Assembly (NCBI GenBank): GCA_964639335.1
Contig: CAZXCJ010000041.1
Span: 1 to 8,515 of the forward strand
Direction of reading: 5' to 3'
Source: JAIOTH01 sp964639335
Lineage (GTDB): Bacteria; Patescibacteriota; Patescibacteriia; UBA1558; S5-K13
Length of the DNA stretch: 8,515 bases
Shown piece by piece: positions 1 through 5,015 of the stretch. Position numbers and translations under genes: made by a program. Positions within the stretch are counted from its first letter, which is position 1. The number at the start of each line of letters is the position of its first letter. The notes under the pieces were generated by a model. That model made no database searches. It worked only from the letters and a program-made list of their open reading frames with translations, and was not told where the DNA came from.

Positions 1-570
1 ACACACTTTGAAACAATAGCAAAATTTTTTGATCAATTTTTACCACAAATTAATGGAGTATTTTTTGAGATACCTGTTACATATCAATCTTCGTTTGATC
101 TATATTTTGAAACAGGAAAAGTGGATGAAAAATTAGAAAATTTTTTTAGGGGTGCCGGGGCGGAAGGAAAAAACATAAGGAACTTGCTTACTTTACTTGA
201 TAAAATTAAAAATTCAGGAAAAGAGGCCATTTGCATTGATTCATCAAAAACGCCAACTGACGAATACACGCACCGATCTCCCACTAATGGATCGTATTAT
301 TTAAGAGGGGCATCAAGAGACGAGGACATGTTTGAAAATATTAGAAAACAATCTATATCATACCCTGGAAAATATTTATCTATTGTTGGTGCGGCACATA
401 TAAAACAAGGCAAGCATCATAATAGCGGAGACGATACATTGGGAACAAGACTTACTCAATCTCAATTTTCTAATAAATATATATCTGTATTAATAGGAAC
501 ACCGGAAGCCGTAGCAGAAGAAAAACCCGATGATTATGGTGACGTAATCATTGATAAAAAAGTGGAATGA
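1..570 (+). CDS. Ere/ChaN/TraB (Tiki)-fold protein, C-terminal part, 5' end outside window
   Basis: The reading frame is open from base 1 with no convincing internal start (the GTG at 121 has no ribosome site), so this is the last 189 codons of a longer gene; it stops with TGA. The visible part matches the erythromycin-esterase/ChaN-like fold. There is a strand followed by FFEIP (residues 21-25), then a YFETGKVDEKL segment (35-45) like the conserved Y..tG..d..L of Ere proteins, then a short strand ending ICIDSS (77-82), then RDEDMFENIR (106-115), then SIVGAAHIKQG (127-137) carrying the family-type G..H with H133, then TLGTRL (146-151). In this superfamily the His and acidic residues line a hydrolytic or ligand-binding pocket. 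The substrate cannot be told from this fragment. It is transcribed towards the minus-strand block and ends at its own terminator (695-720). The fold assignment rests on motif spacing only, and a TraB/GumN relative is equally possible. Confidence 0.6.
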   Translation, partial: THFETIAKFFDQFLPQINGVFFEIPVTYQSSFDLYFETGKVDEKLENFFRGAGAEGKNIRNLLTLLDKIKNSGKEAICIDSSKTPTDEYTHRSPTNGSYYLRGASRDEDMFENIRKQSISYPGKYLSIVGAAHIKQGKHHNSGDDTLGTRLTQSQFSNKYISVLIGTPEAVAEEKPDDYGDVIIDKKVE

Positions 571-629
571 AAAAATAATTATTGTAATTCAAAATCAACT
601 TTCTCTTCCATTACCACAGTTCTAACATC

Positions 630-681
630 CTCCGCTAAGGAGCTCCATCTTTCGCTCTCATTTCATTTGAGCTACGGATGG
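630..681. other. Structured GC-richer intergenic block
   Basis: The gap between the stop of the first gene and the next terminators holds no gene that I can support. It does hold nested inverted repeats: CTCC 630-633 pairs with GGAG 639-642; CCATC 645-649 pairs with GATGG 677-681 and encloses GCTC 654-657 pairing with GAGC 669-672. The ten bases GATGGCAGGC at 677-686 recur as their reverse complement at 7089-7098 in the other GC-rich intergenic element. This looks like a dispersed intergenic repeat or its remnant. A structured 3' UTR of the first gene is the alternative. Confidence 0.45.
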
Positions 682-694
682 CAGGCCATTTAAG

Positions 695-720
695 AACGTT
701 TTATTCAAGGCGTTTTTTTT
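695..720 (+). terminator. Intrinsic terminator of the Ere/ChaN-like gene
   Basis: AACGTT 695-700 can pair with GGCGTT 709-714 (two G-U pairs) around an eight-base loop, followed directly by a run of eight T (713-720). The stem is modest but the T run is long. Its 3' half and T run belong to the direct repeat shared with 3945-3967. Confidence 0.6.
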
Positions 721-724
721 GTTA
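701..724 (+). repeat. Direct repeat, copy A (left edge of accessory block)
   Basis: TTATTCAAGGCG, then T8, then GTTA. The same string with T7 instead of T8 is at 3945-3967 in the same orientation. The two copies bracket a 3.2 kb stretch in which every gene is on the minus strand. Confidence 0.85.
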
Positions 725-731
725 TCAAAAT

Positions 732-756
732 AAAAAAAGCTCGCTGTTAACGAGCT
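732..756 (-). terminator. Intrinsic terminator after the methyltransferase/small-ORF pair
   Basis: On the minus strand a perfect six-base stem AGCTCG/CGAGCT (756-751 with 743-738, loop TTAACAG) is followed by seven T-equivalents (738-732). It lies 24 bases past the stop of the small ORF at 780 and faces the plus-strand terminator at 695-720, as expected between convergent transcripts. Confidence 0.85.
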
Positions 757-779
757 CTAAATTTTCGATTAAACATTAA

Positions 780-947
780 TTAGTAACGTCTTCTTTCTCC
801 CCAATTAAGAAGTCTTTTAATTGAATCAGGTCTTTCATGATAAATATTTCGATATTCTACTTTTTCTTTTTTAGAATTGGTTTTTGCAATGTCCTTTCGA
901 AATAAGTTCAAAAAATTTAATAAAAAAAACTTTATCAGCTTATACAT
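780..947 (-). CDS. Small basic 55-residue protein coupled to the methyltransferase
   Basis: An ATG at 947 follows the methyltransferase stop codon (948-950) with no gap (TAAATG). GGGAGG sits five bases upstream inside the end of the methyltransferase gene, a good ribosome site. The frame runs 55 codons to TAA, then a terminator. The product starts MYKLIKFFLL with a short hydrophobic, Phe/Leu-rich stretch (about residues 4-16). It continues into a Lys/Glu-rich middle (18-33) and a basic, aromatic tail containing SIKRLLNWGERRRY (42-55). It has no Cys. I do not recognise a family. The start context, exact coupling and terminator position make it very likely translated. It could be a small accessory protein or a peptide substrate of the methyltransferase; nothing in the sequence decides. 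The hydrophobic stretch is short for a membrane span. Confidence 0.7.
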   Translation of the reverse strand: MYKLIKFFLLNFLNLFRKDIAKTNSKKEKVEYRNIYHERPDSIKRLLNWGERRRY

Positions 948-1643
948 TTATTCCTCCCATTCTATATTTTTTATTTTTTTACTAATAATAATATTTCTTT
1001 TACTATTAATATCTAAATCATCCTTTTCATAATTACCATAAATTGAAATTACTTTTAGCTTATTGACTTTAAGTATCTCTTTTAATTCTGGAATGGTGTA
1101 ATATTTGATTCTAGGACTATTTTTTTCTTCTTTTTTCAGCTCCATATTGCTAAAATCAAATTTATATGAAGACTCTGGATGCTTTTTTATGTATTGAATT
1201 AAGCGAAAAATATTATCATAATCTAATAAAAATAAACCACCTATTTTTAATATTTTTGAAATATTTTTTAATGCCTTGTCAGCATCAAATAATCCAAATT
1301 CAGAAAAAAATAAAAAAATTTTATCATATTTCATTTTAAGATTTATATTATGAATGTCTTGTTTATAAAATTTTATCTGTAATTTTTTTTGTTCAGCATT
1401 TTTTTTAGATATACTTAATAAATAATCCGATAAATCTAATCCATCTACATTAAAATTCCTTTTTTTTAATTCAATCGCATGTCTTCCATGTCCGCAGGCC
1501 AGGTCTAATATTTTATCTTCTTTTTTCAATTTTAAAACATCAATTAAAAAATGAATATCTTTTTGAAGTTGTCTTTTAGAAAAGTAACTTTTATGTTCTT
1601 CTAAATATTTACCCCCTAAACCATAATATTTTTTCATATGCAT
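948..1643 (-). CDS. Class I SAM-dependent methyltransferase
   Basis: This 231-residue Rossmann-fold methyltransferase transfers a methyl group from S-adenosylmethionine to an unknown acceptor. Motif I is ILDLACGHG (45-53), the acidic loop after strand 2 is VDGLDLS (66-72), KQDIHN (94-99) follows strand 3, and FFSEFGLF (112-119) sits in the motif IV region. The C-terminal half has the YYTIPELKEIL (181-191) and GNYEKDD...SKRNIIISKK (203-223) pattern of Methyltransf_25/11-type small-molecule enzymes, and no nucleic-acid-binding domain is visible. The start is ATG 1643 or ATG 1637; neither has a Shine-Dalgarno sequence, so the leader may be very short. It is separated from the radical SAM gene upstream by a strong terminator, so it is probably transcribed separately, together with the 55-residue ORF. 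It is markedly more AT-rich than the radical SAM gene. The family call is firm; the substrate is unknown. Confidence 0.88.
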   Translation of the reverse strand: MHMKKYYGLGGKYLEEHKSYFSKRQLQKDIHFLIDVLKLKKEDKILDLACGHGRHAIELKKRNFNVDGLDLSDYLLSISKKNAEQKKLQIKFYKQDIHNINLKMKYDKIFLFFSEFGLFDADKALKNISKILKIGGLFLLDYDNIFRLIQYIKKHPESSYKFDFSNMELKKEEKNSPRIKYYTIPELKEILKVNKLKVISIYGNYEKDDLDINSKRNIIISKKIKNIEWEE

Positions 1644-1684
1644 AGTTTTGACTTTAATTCAATTACATTTTACCAAATTTATAT

Positions 1685-1728
1685 AAAAAAATAAAATGGG
1701 CTTGTTGTTTATTTAAATAACAAGCCCA
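1685..1728 (-). terminator. Strong intrinsic terminator after the radical SAM gene
   Basis: A perfect ten-base stem, TGGGCTTGTT (1728-1719 on the minus strand) with AACAAGCCCA (1706-1697), has a 12-base AT loop. It is followed on the minus strand by a T-rich tract (1696-1685). It starts 16 bases past the radical SAM stop and separates that unit from the methyltransferase. Confidence 0.9.
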
Positions 1729-1743
1729 ATATCTACGATAAAT

Positions 1744-3165
1744 TCAAATACATACTTTTTGATATAACTTCTCAACTTTATCCTGAAAAAAATCCGGTTT
1801 TTTGGTAAGCATAAACATCATATCAAAGATTGTTTTTCTGTTCTCTTTACAATTGAAATGCGGAGATCGAAGTTTCTTGGTAACTTGATAATTTTCACCT
1901 CGACATCCTCCGCCACAAAAATATCGAATGTCACATTTTGCACAAACTGAATTCATTGTATCAACATCCAATTGACGTAATTCCTGTAAGAGGGGTGATT
2001 GTTCCCAAATATTCAAAAGCATCTCTTTCCTCACGTTTCCAAGAAAAAATTTTGGTATAGCTGTATCTGGACAAGGGTAAATACTACCATCGGCCCGCAC
2101 ATAAAGCGCTCGATTTGTACCGATACCACAATAATGACTCTTAACGCCTCCTGCAATTCCCATGATTTGATTAGCAAAAGTAGAATTTTTCATCAACTCC
2201 TGATATCGAGAATTTTTGCATAAAATTTCGAAAAGTTTTTTATACAACAAGTGTTCAGGAACCCGTATAAGTTCATCTTGACTTCTTTTAGTATTTGCTC
2301 GACCAACTCGCATAAGATTAAGACAATTAAACGCTTTAACTCCTAACTCATCCGCCAATTGAAGAGTTTCTGCGATGAGATCAATATTATTTTGATGAAT
2401 AAACATATTTACTCCAACAAAAATTCCATTCTTTGTTAATTTTTGAATATTTTCAATTGTTTTAGCAAACGTTTCTTTCCCACGAATAATTTCATGTACT
2501 TCAGCGGTTGGACCATCAAGTGAAATTGAAATCTTAAAATTTTCATAGTTAGCTAATTTTGAAATAATTTTATTGTTTAACAAGAGCCCATTGGAGCTCA
2601 CAAGAACCCTAAACCCACTAGCATGAACATAGTTAATTATCTCTAAAGCATCGGAACGAGTAAAAAATTCACCACCCGTAAGGCCAACACGAGAAATATC
2701 GTTTTTCCATAACATAGAAGCAAGATCATCAATAAGTTGTTTGATGTCTTTAGTTGTCATTTCGTTTTGAAGTTGCTTTCTCGCATTTGCATAACAATGC
2801 CGACATGCTAAATTACATCCTTGTGTTGTTGCAATAACAAGCACATTTTCAATAGTATTAACTTGAAAATGTGGCTCAATATCTTGAATTTCATTAGATA
2901 TTTTTCCATCGATCATAAGAACGCCATTGCCGTAAAGGAGATTTCTAATTTCTACAAATAATTCTTTCGCCTCTATAAACGTCATATATAGATTTACAAC
3001 CATTTTTTCAATAATGACACTCTCTTCAAGCTCCACTTGTAAAATATCGAGCACCTTAACAATCTCTTTTGTAGCTGAAAACCAATAAGGACGGGAAGGG
3101 AAAATAATTACAGCTACATCTCCCCTTATTTCCACTGTTGGCTTTTCAATAATTTTAATTTTCAT
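1744..3165 (-). CDS. Radical SAM/SPASM peptide maturase, possible N-terminal RRE/PqqD-like region
   Basis: 473 residues from ATG 3165. Residues about 1-100 are a mixed strand/helix region before the barrel that resembles a PqqD-like RiPP recognition element (inference). The radical SAM domain carries C117, C121 and C124 in GCNLACRHC (CX3CX2C, site-differentiated 4Fe-4S cluster) and GGE at 164-166 for SAM binding. The SPASM domain is canonical: C346-x13-G360-x4-C365, C408-x2-C411-x5-C417-x3-C421, then C439, enough for two auxiliary clusters. Such enzymes (PqqE, MftC, AlbA and SCIFF maturases) make C-C, C-O, C-S or related bonds in peptides. A 30-codon gene with a strong ribosome site lies directly upstream, making it the obvious substrate. 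ATG 3165 is chosen over TTG 3228 because AAAAAGGAGG is placed correctly for it. All metal ligands are present, so it should be active. An anaerobic SPASM enzyme acting on a protein (sulfatase-maturase type) is less likely because there is no such partner here. Confidence 0.9.
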   Translation of the reverse strand: MKIKIIEKPTVEIRGDVAVIIFPSRPYWFSATKEIVKVLDILQVELEESVIIEKMVVNLYMTFIEAKELFVEIRNLLYGNGVLMIDGKISNEIQDIEPHFQVNTIENVLVIATTQGCNLACRHCYANARKQLQNEMTTKDIKQLIDDLASMLWKNDISRVGLTGGEFFTRSDALEIINYVHASGFRVLVSSNGLLLNNKIISKLANYENFKISISLDGPTAEVHEIIRGKETFAKTIENIQKLTKNGIFVGVNMFIHQNNIDLIAETLQLADELGVKAFNCLNLMRVGRANTKRSQDELIRVPEHLLYKKLFEILCKNSRYQELMKNSTFANQIMGIAGGVKSHYCGIGTNRALYVRADGSIYPCPDTAIPKFFLGNVRKEMLLNIWEQSPLLQELRQLDVDTMNSVCAKCDIRYFCGGGCRGENYQVTKKLRSPHFNCKENRKTIFDMMFMLTKKPDFFQDKVEKLYQKVCI

Positions 3166-3170
3166 ATCTT

Positions 3171-3180
3171 CCTCCTTTTT
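3171..3180 (-). promoter_or_regulatory. Ribosome binding site that fixes the radical SAM start
   Basis: AAAAAGGAGG on the minus strand, five bases before ATG 3165. It places the start 21 codons inside the longest open frame. The upstream TTG (3228) lies in the loop of the intercistronic hairpin and has no ribosome site. Confidence 0.9.
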
Positions 3181-3211
3181 ATTAGATGATGAAAAATGGT
3201 GACGAGATTTA

Positions 3212-3240
3212 TTCCCGCCACCAAACAATTGTGGCAGGAA
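3212..3240 (-). promoter_or_regulatory. Intercistronic hairpin between peptide gene and radical SAM gene
   Basis: On the minus-strand RNA, UUCCUGCCAC (3240-3231) pairs with GUGGCGGGAA (3221-3212) over ten bases around a nine-base loop. One of the pairs is G-U, which would be a C-A mismatch in plus-strand RNA, so the structure belongs to the minus transcript. It begins four bases past the peptide stop codon and has no T run. It should therefore act as a partial attenuator or as protection for the 3' end of the peptide message, not as a full terminator. Such hairpins are common between precursor and enzyme genes in peptide operons, where peptide is needed in excess. Confidence 0.7.
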
Positions 3241-3243
3241 ATT

Positions 3244-3336
3244 CTACTCGGCCCTATAGTACATTGTACCTTGGGATTCTTTGGTAAGTTTAACAACCCT
3301 GCAGTTTCCTCTGTTTAAGATTTTAATCTTAGACAT
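3244..3336 (-). CDS. Candidate RiPP precursor peptide, 30 residues
   Basis: ATG 3336 to TAG 3244, preceded at seven bases by AAAGGAGGT (3352-3344), one of the two best ribosome sites in the window. The peptide begins MSKIKILNRGNC and ends ESQGTMYYRAE, with one Cys (C12), five Lys (3, 5, 16, 19) and Arg-rich positions (9, 13, 28), and adjacent tyrosines Y26-Y27 near the C-terminus. It is not hydrophobic, has no signal peptide and no double-Gly leader cleavage site. Residues 3-18 alternate in a way that could form a strand docking on a recognition domain. I infer that it is the substrate of the radical SAM/SPASM enzyme 78 bases downstream. Likely modified residues are Tyr, Met, Cys or Glu near the C-terminus. 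It is PqqA/MftA-like in size, but lacks the PqqA E-x3-Y spacing and the MftA C-terminal VY. It matches no precursor family I know. A regulatory leader peptide is the alternative. Confidence 0.75.
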   Translation of the reverse strand: MSKIKILNRGNCRVVKLTKESQGTMYYRAE

Positions 3337-3343
3337 GACAAAT

Positions 3344-3352
3344 ACCTCCTTT
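3344..3352 (-). promoter_or_regulatory. Near-perfect ribosome binding site of the peptide gene
   Basis: AAAGGAGGT on the minus strand, seven bases before ATG 3336. Its strength is the main evidence that the 30-codon frame is translated, and at a high level. Confidence 0.9.
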
Positions 3353-3387
3353 CATTTTATTTTCAAAGTGCAACACGCACACCCTGA

Positions 3388-3840
3388 TTATTGTAAATCT
3401 TTTTCCATTGGTTGGTATATCATTCCGTCTTTTCTAATTAATTTTGTATTTTTTTTATATCCAAGTTTCTCATAAAATTTTTGTGCATATAAAGATGAAA
3501 ATATTATTACCTTTTTTATGCCTCTTTTCTTATATAGTAATTCAATTTTTTTTACTAATGCCGTTGCTATTCCTTGCCTTTGATAATTTTTATCAATAAA
3601 CAAACCAACTATTTTATTCTGTTTATGGCCTTCTATTACACCGATAATTCTATTTTTATCTAATGCAACATAGATATCTCTTATTTTCATTCTTTTTTCT
3701 TGTTCTCTGGGGATGTGACCACGGAGTCATTCTTTAACTGCTTGCTTTTCAAAATCATCAGCAATGAATTCATTAAAAACTTCAAAAATTAAACGGCTAA
3801 TCTTTCTCGAATCTTTCTTCTCGGATTTTCTAATAGTAAT
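3388..3840 (-). pseudogene. GNAT family N-acetyltransferase, broken by an in-frame TGA and lacking a normal start
   Basis: Reading through one TGA (3729-3727) gives a continuous frame of about 150 codons, the usual GNAT length. The N-terminal part starts ITIRKSEKKDSRKISRLIFE, the typical GNAT first strand and helix. After the TGA come YVALDKNRIIGVIEG (strand 3), VGLFIDKNYQRQGIATAL (strand 4 and the acetyl-CoA Q/RxxGxG/A loop) and FYEKLGYKK near the C-terminus. The codon before ITI is TCA and no ATG, GTG or TTG lies in frame before the TGA, so the start also seems lost unless ATT 3840 is used. The remaining ATG frame (3690-3388, 100 residues) lacks the first strand and helix and has no ribosome site. 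The TGA fits a Trp codon (TGG to TGA) where relatives often have an aromatic residue. GNATs acetylate amines on small molecules or proteins. It is the first gene after the promoter at 3865-3893 and lies 51 bases before the peptide gene. Confidence 0.8.
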
Positions 3841-3864
3841 TGATTTATTTATATATTTATTTTT

Positions 3865-3893
3865 AGAATAATCAATATTAATATATTTGTCAA
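3865..3893 (-). promoter_or_regulatory. Sigma-70-type promoter for the acetyltransferase/peptide/radical SAM unit
   Basis: A perfect -35 TTGACA (3893-3888), a 17-base spacer and -10 TATTCT (3870-3865) on the minus strand. Transcription would start about 20 bases before the acetyltransferase frame. I see no terminator between that frame and the peptide gene and no equally good internal promoter, so this probably drives the peptide and radical SAM genes as well. Confidence 0.7.
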
Positions 3894-3902
3894 TTAATTA
3901 AA

Positions 3903-3922
3903 GGCGTTAAACAAATAACGCC
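3903..3922. other. Perfect seven-base hairpin next to the promoter
   Basis: GGCGTTA (3903-3909) pairs with TAACGCC (3916-3922) around six bases, just upstream of the minus-strand promoter. The right arm can alternatively pair with AGGCGTT at 3952-3958. It has no T run. It may be an operator-like dyad for the minus promoter or part of the plus-strand terminator that follows. Confidence 0.5.
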
Positions 3923-3936
3923 TAAAATATTATTTC

Positions 3937-3963
3937 AAAACACCTTATTCAAGGCGTTTTTTT
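3937..3963 (+). terminator. Plus-strand intrinsic terminator with no upstream plus-strand gene
   Basis: AAAACACCTT (3937-3946) pairs with AAGGCGTTTT (3951-3960) with one mismatch and a four-base loop, followed by T to 3963. The closest plus-strand gene upstream ends at 570. The right half is copy B of the direct repeat that forms the terminator of that distant gene. Confidence 0.75.
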
Positions 3964-3967
3964 GTTA
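3945..3967 (+). repeat. Direct repeat, copy B (right edge of accessory block)
   Basis: TTATTCAAGGCG, then T7, then GTTA, identical to 701-724 apart from one T in the run, same orientation, 3.2 kb away. Confidence 0.85.
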
Positions 3968-4053
3968 CCTAGTTCATCTTGATCAATTTTTCAAGAAATC
4001 AAGTTGAATTTTGATTTAAATTAACTCTACCATTTAAAAATAAGTCTGGGCTA

Positions 4054-4085
4054 TTGACTTTTATAATAAAAAATCATAATATAAT
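4054..4085 (+). promoter_or_regulatory. Promoter of the 98-residue gene
   Basis: -35 TTGACT (4054-4059). Candidate -10 boxes are CATAAT (4075-4080, 15-base spacer), TAATAT (4077-4082, 17 bases) and TATAAT (4080-4085, 20 bases), overlapping in the stretch CATAATATAAT. It lies 38 bases before the ATG at 4124, with a ribosome site between. Confidence 0.7.
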
Positions 4086-4123
4086 ATGATTAAAAATTTA
4101 ATAATAAAACAGGAGGAAAAAGG

Positions 4124-4420
4124 ATGATTATTAAAAATAATCCACTACACAATCCGAGTGGTCCAGAAAAACCCTACTTTATCAATGATAACAAAGAAGA
4201 ATTTTATGATATTGATAAAGCAGTATTCTCCTTCCGTAAAATGCTAAAATCTATGAAACTGACATTAAAACAGGCAATATATATATTCTGTTTTAATAAT
4301 CGTATAGCGTATGAAGATACTACTCGGATTAATTTTTCCAGAGTAAAAACATTTTTGCTCTATATTCATAATCAATTGAACTTGAGAACCCAACTCTATT
4401 CTGGATATTTTAAAAAATAA
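4124..4420 (+). CDS. Hypothetical protein, 98 residues, single-gene unit
   Basis: ATG 4124 is preceded at seven bases by AGGAGG (4111-4116), so start and expression are convincing. The unit has its own promoter and terminator. The product opens with a polar, Pro/Asn-rich segment (MIIKNNPLHNPSGPEKPYF, 1-19) and an acidic stretch (NDNKEEFYDIDK, 21-32). The rest looks helical, with FSFRKMLKSMKLTLKQAIYIF (36-56) and INFSRVKTFLLYIHNQLNL (68-86), ending in a Tyr/Lys tail. There is no signal peptide, no full membrane span and a single Cys (C57). I do not recognise a family. The helical, basic character would suit a small DNA- or protein-binding regulator, but no helix-turn-helix is clear. It lies just outside the right repeat of the accessory block. 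Confidence 0.8.
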   Translation: MIIKNNPLHNPSGPEKPYFINDNKEEFYDIDKAVFSFRKMLKSMKLTLKQAIYIFCFNNRIAYEDTTRINFSRVKTFLLYIHNQLNLRTQLYSGYFKK

Positions 4421-4435
4421 ATTTTAATTAATTTT

Positions 4436-4470
4436 AAAAAGCAGTTCTCAATATAATGGACTGCTTTTTT
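4436..4470. terminator. Bidirectional terminator between convergent genes
   Basis: AAAAAGCAGT (4436-4445) pairs perfectly with ACTGCTTTTT (4460-4469). Both strands end in a T run, so it can serve the 98-residue gene (plus) and the CDP-alcohol phosphatidyltransferase gene (minus, ends 4488). Confidence 0.9.
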
Positions 4471-4487
4471 CTTTCAAACAATTTATC

Positions 4488-5006
4488 TTAAATTAAATAA
4501 CTCACCTCCCAAAACAAAGCCACCCACAAAGCAATTTTGATACAAAATTGTAAGGCAACTCTAATATATTTTAATTTCTTTGGGAAAAAATATTCTAAAA
4601 CCAATAAAAGTATAAAAAGTAATTCTCCCAGAATAAAAAACTTAATAATTCTCAATTTATTACCAATCAAGTTTAAAACTAAAAAATATAAAACTATATG
4701 ATTGATTCTATCACTGATATGGTCAAAATATCTACCTAAATGAGTTTCCTTGTGCCTATATCTAGCCACCGCTCCATCTAGTAAATCCATAAAATAAACC
4801 GCAAAAAATATACTTACCTGCCACCAAGCCGGATATAAAATTGCTAAAGGAATCCATAAAAGCGCAATAATTAAACGAAATAAAGTTACTTGATTAGGCG
4901 TAATCTGGGGCGACAAACGTTTAGTAATAAAAAATAAGACCTCGTCTTTTTTAAAACGAAGAGTATTGTGAGAATCGCTTAAATGCAAACCAATCTTATT
5001 TAACAT
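4488..5006 (-). CDS. CDP-alcohol phosphatidyltransferase family membrane protein
   Basis: 172 residues with the complete family motif D74-x2-D77-G78-x2-A81-R82-x8-G91-x3-D95-x3-D99 (DLLDGAVAR, then GRYFDHISD). These residues bind the CDP-linked donor and two metal ions. The enzyme moves a phosphatidyl or similar phospho-alcohol group from a CDP-alcohol to an acceptor in the membrane. Hydrophobic segments at about 42-60, 63-76, 102-116, 122-140 and 150-170 fit a small multi-span member. The acceptor (glycerol phosphate, inositol phosphate, serine or other) cannot be read from the motif. It is the last gene of a three-gene operon, nine bases after the glycosidase stop, without a Shine-Dalgarno sequence, and ends at the bidirectional terminator. 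The family call is firm. The role in lipid or glycolipid head-group synthesis is inference. Confidence 0.93.
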   Translation of the reverse strand: MLNKIGLHLSDSHNTLRFKKDEVLFFITKRLSPQITPNQVTLFRLIIALLWIPLAILYPAWWQVSIFFAVYFMDLLDGAVARYRHKETHLGRYFDHISDRINHIVLYFLVLNLIGNKLRIIKFFILGELLFILLLVLEYFFPKKLKYIRVALQFCIKIALWVALFWEVSYLI

Positions 5007-5015
5007 GAATTATTT

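Noticed and set aside
84..284. 66-codon minus-strand frame opposite the first gene
   Set aside because: It is antisense to a frame with recognisable family motifs, with no ribosome site and no recognisable features.
1999..2223. 74-codon plus-strand frame within the radical SAM gene
   Set aside because: It is antisense to the conserved SPASM region, with no start signals.
3166..3228. TTG start for the radical SAM gene, adding 21 residues (MFGGGNKSRHHF...)
   Set aside because: The TTG is in the loop of the intercistronic hairpin with no ribosome site, while ATG 3165 has AAAAAGGAGG at the right distance.
3281..3475. 64-codon plus-strand frame across the peptide gene and acetyltransferase end
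   Set aside because: It overlaps two better-supported minus-strand genes and the peptide's ribosome site.
3727..3729. TGA in the acetyltransferase read as Gly or Trp (recoded genome)
   Set aside because: TGA ends the first gene, the radical SAM gene and the OLD-like gene, and no long ORF contains an internal TGA, as would be expected under a reassigned code.
3700..3729. TGA in the acetyltransferase as a selenocysteine codon
   Set aside because: A weak bulged stem can be drawn just after the TGA, but GNATs have no known selenocysteine site and the start codon is lost as well; decay is simpler.
3903..3922. Integron attC-like site (GTTAAAC core beside a palindrome)
   Set aside because: No partner RYYYAAC or GTTRRRY core lies at a suitable distance on either strand, and there is no integrase.
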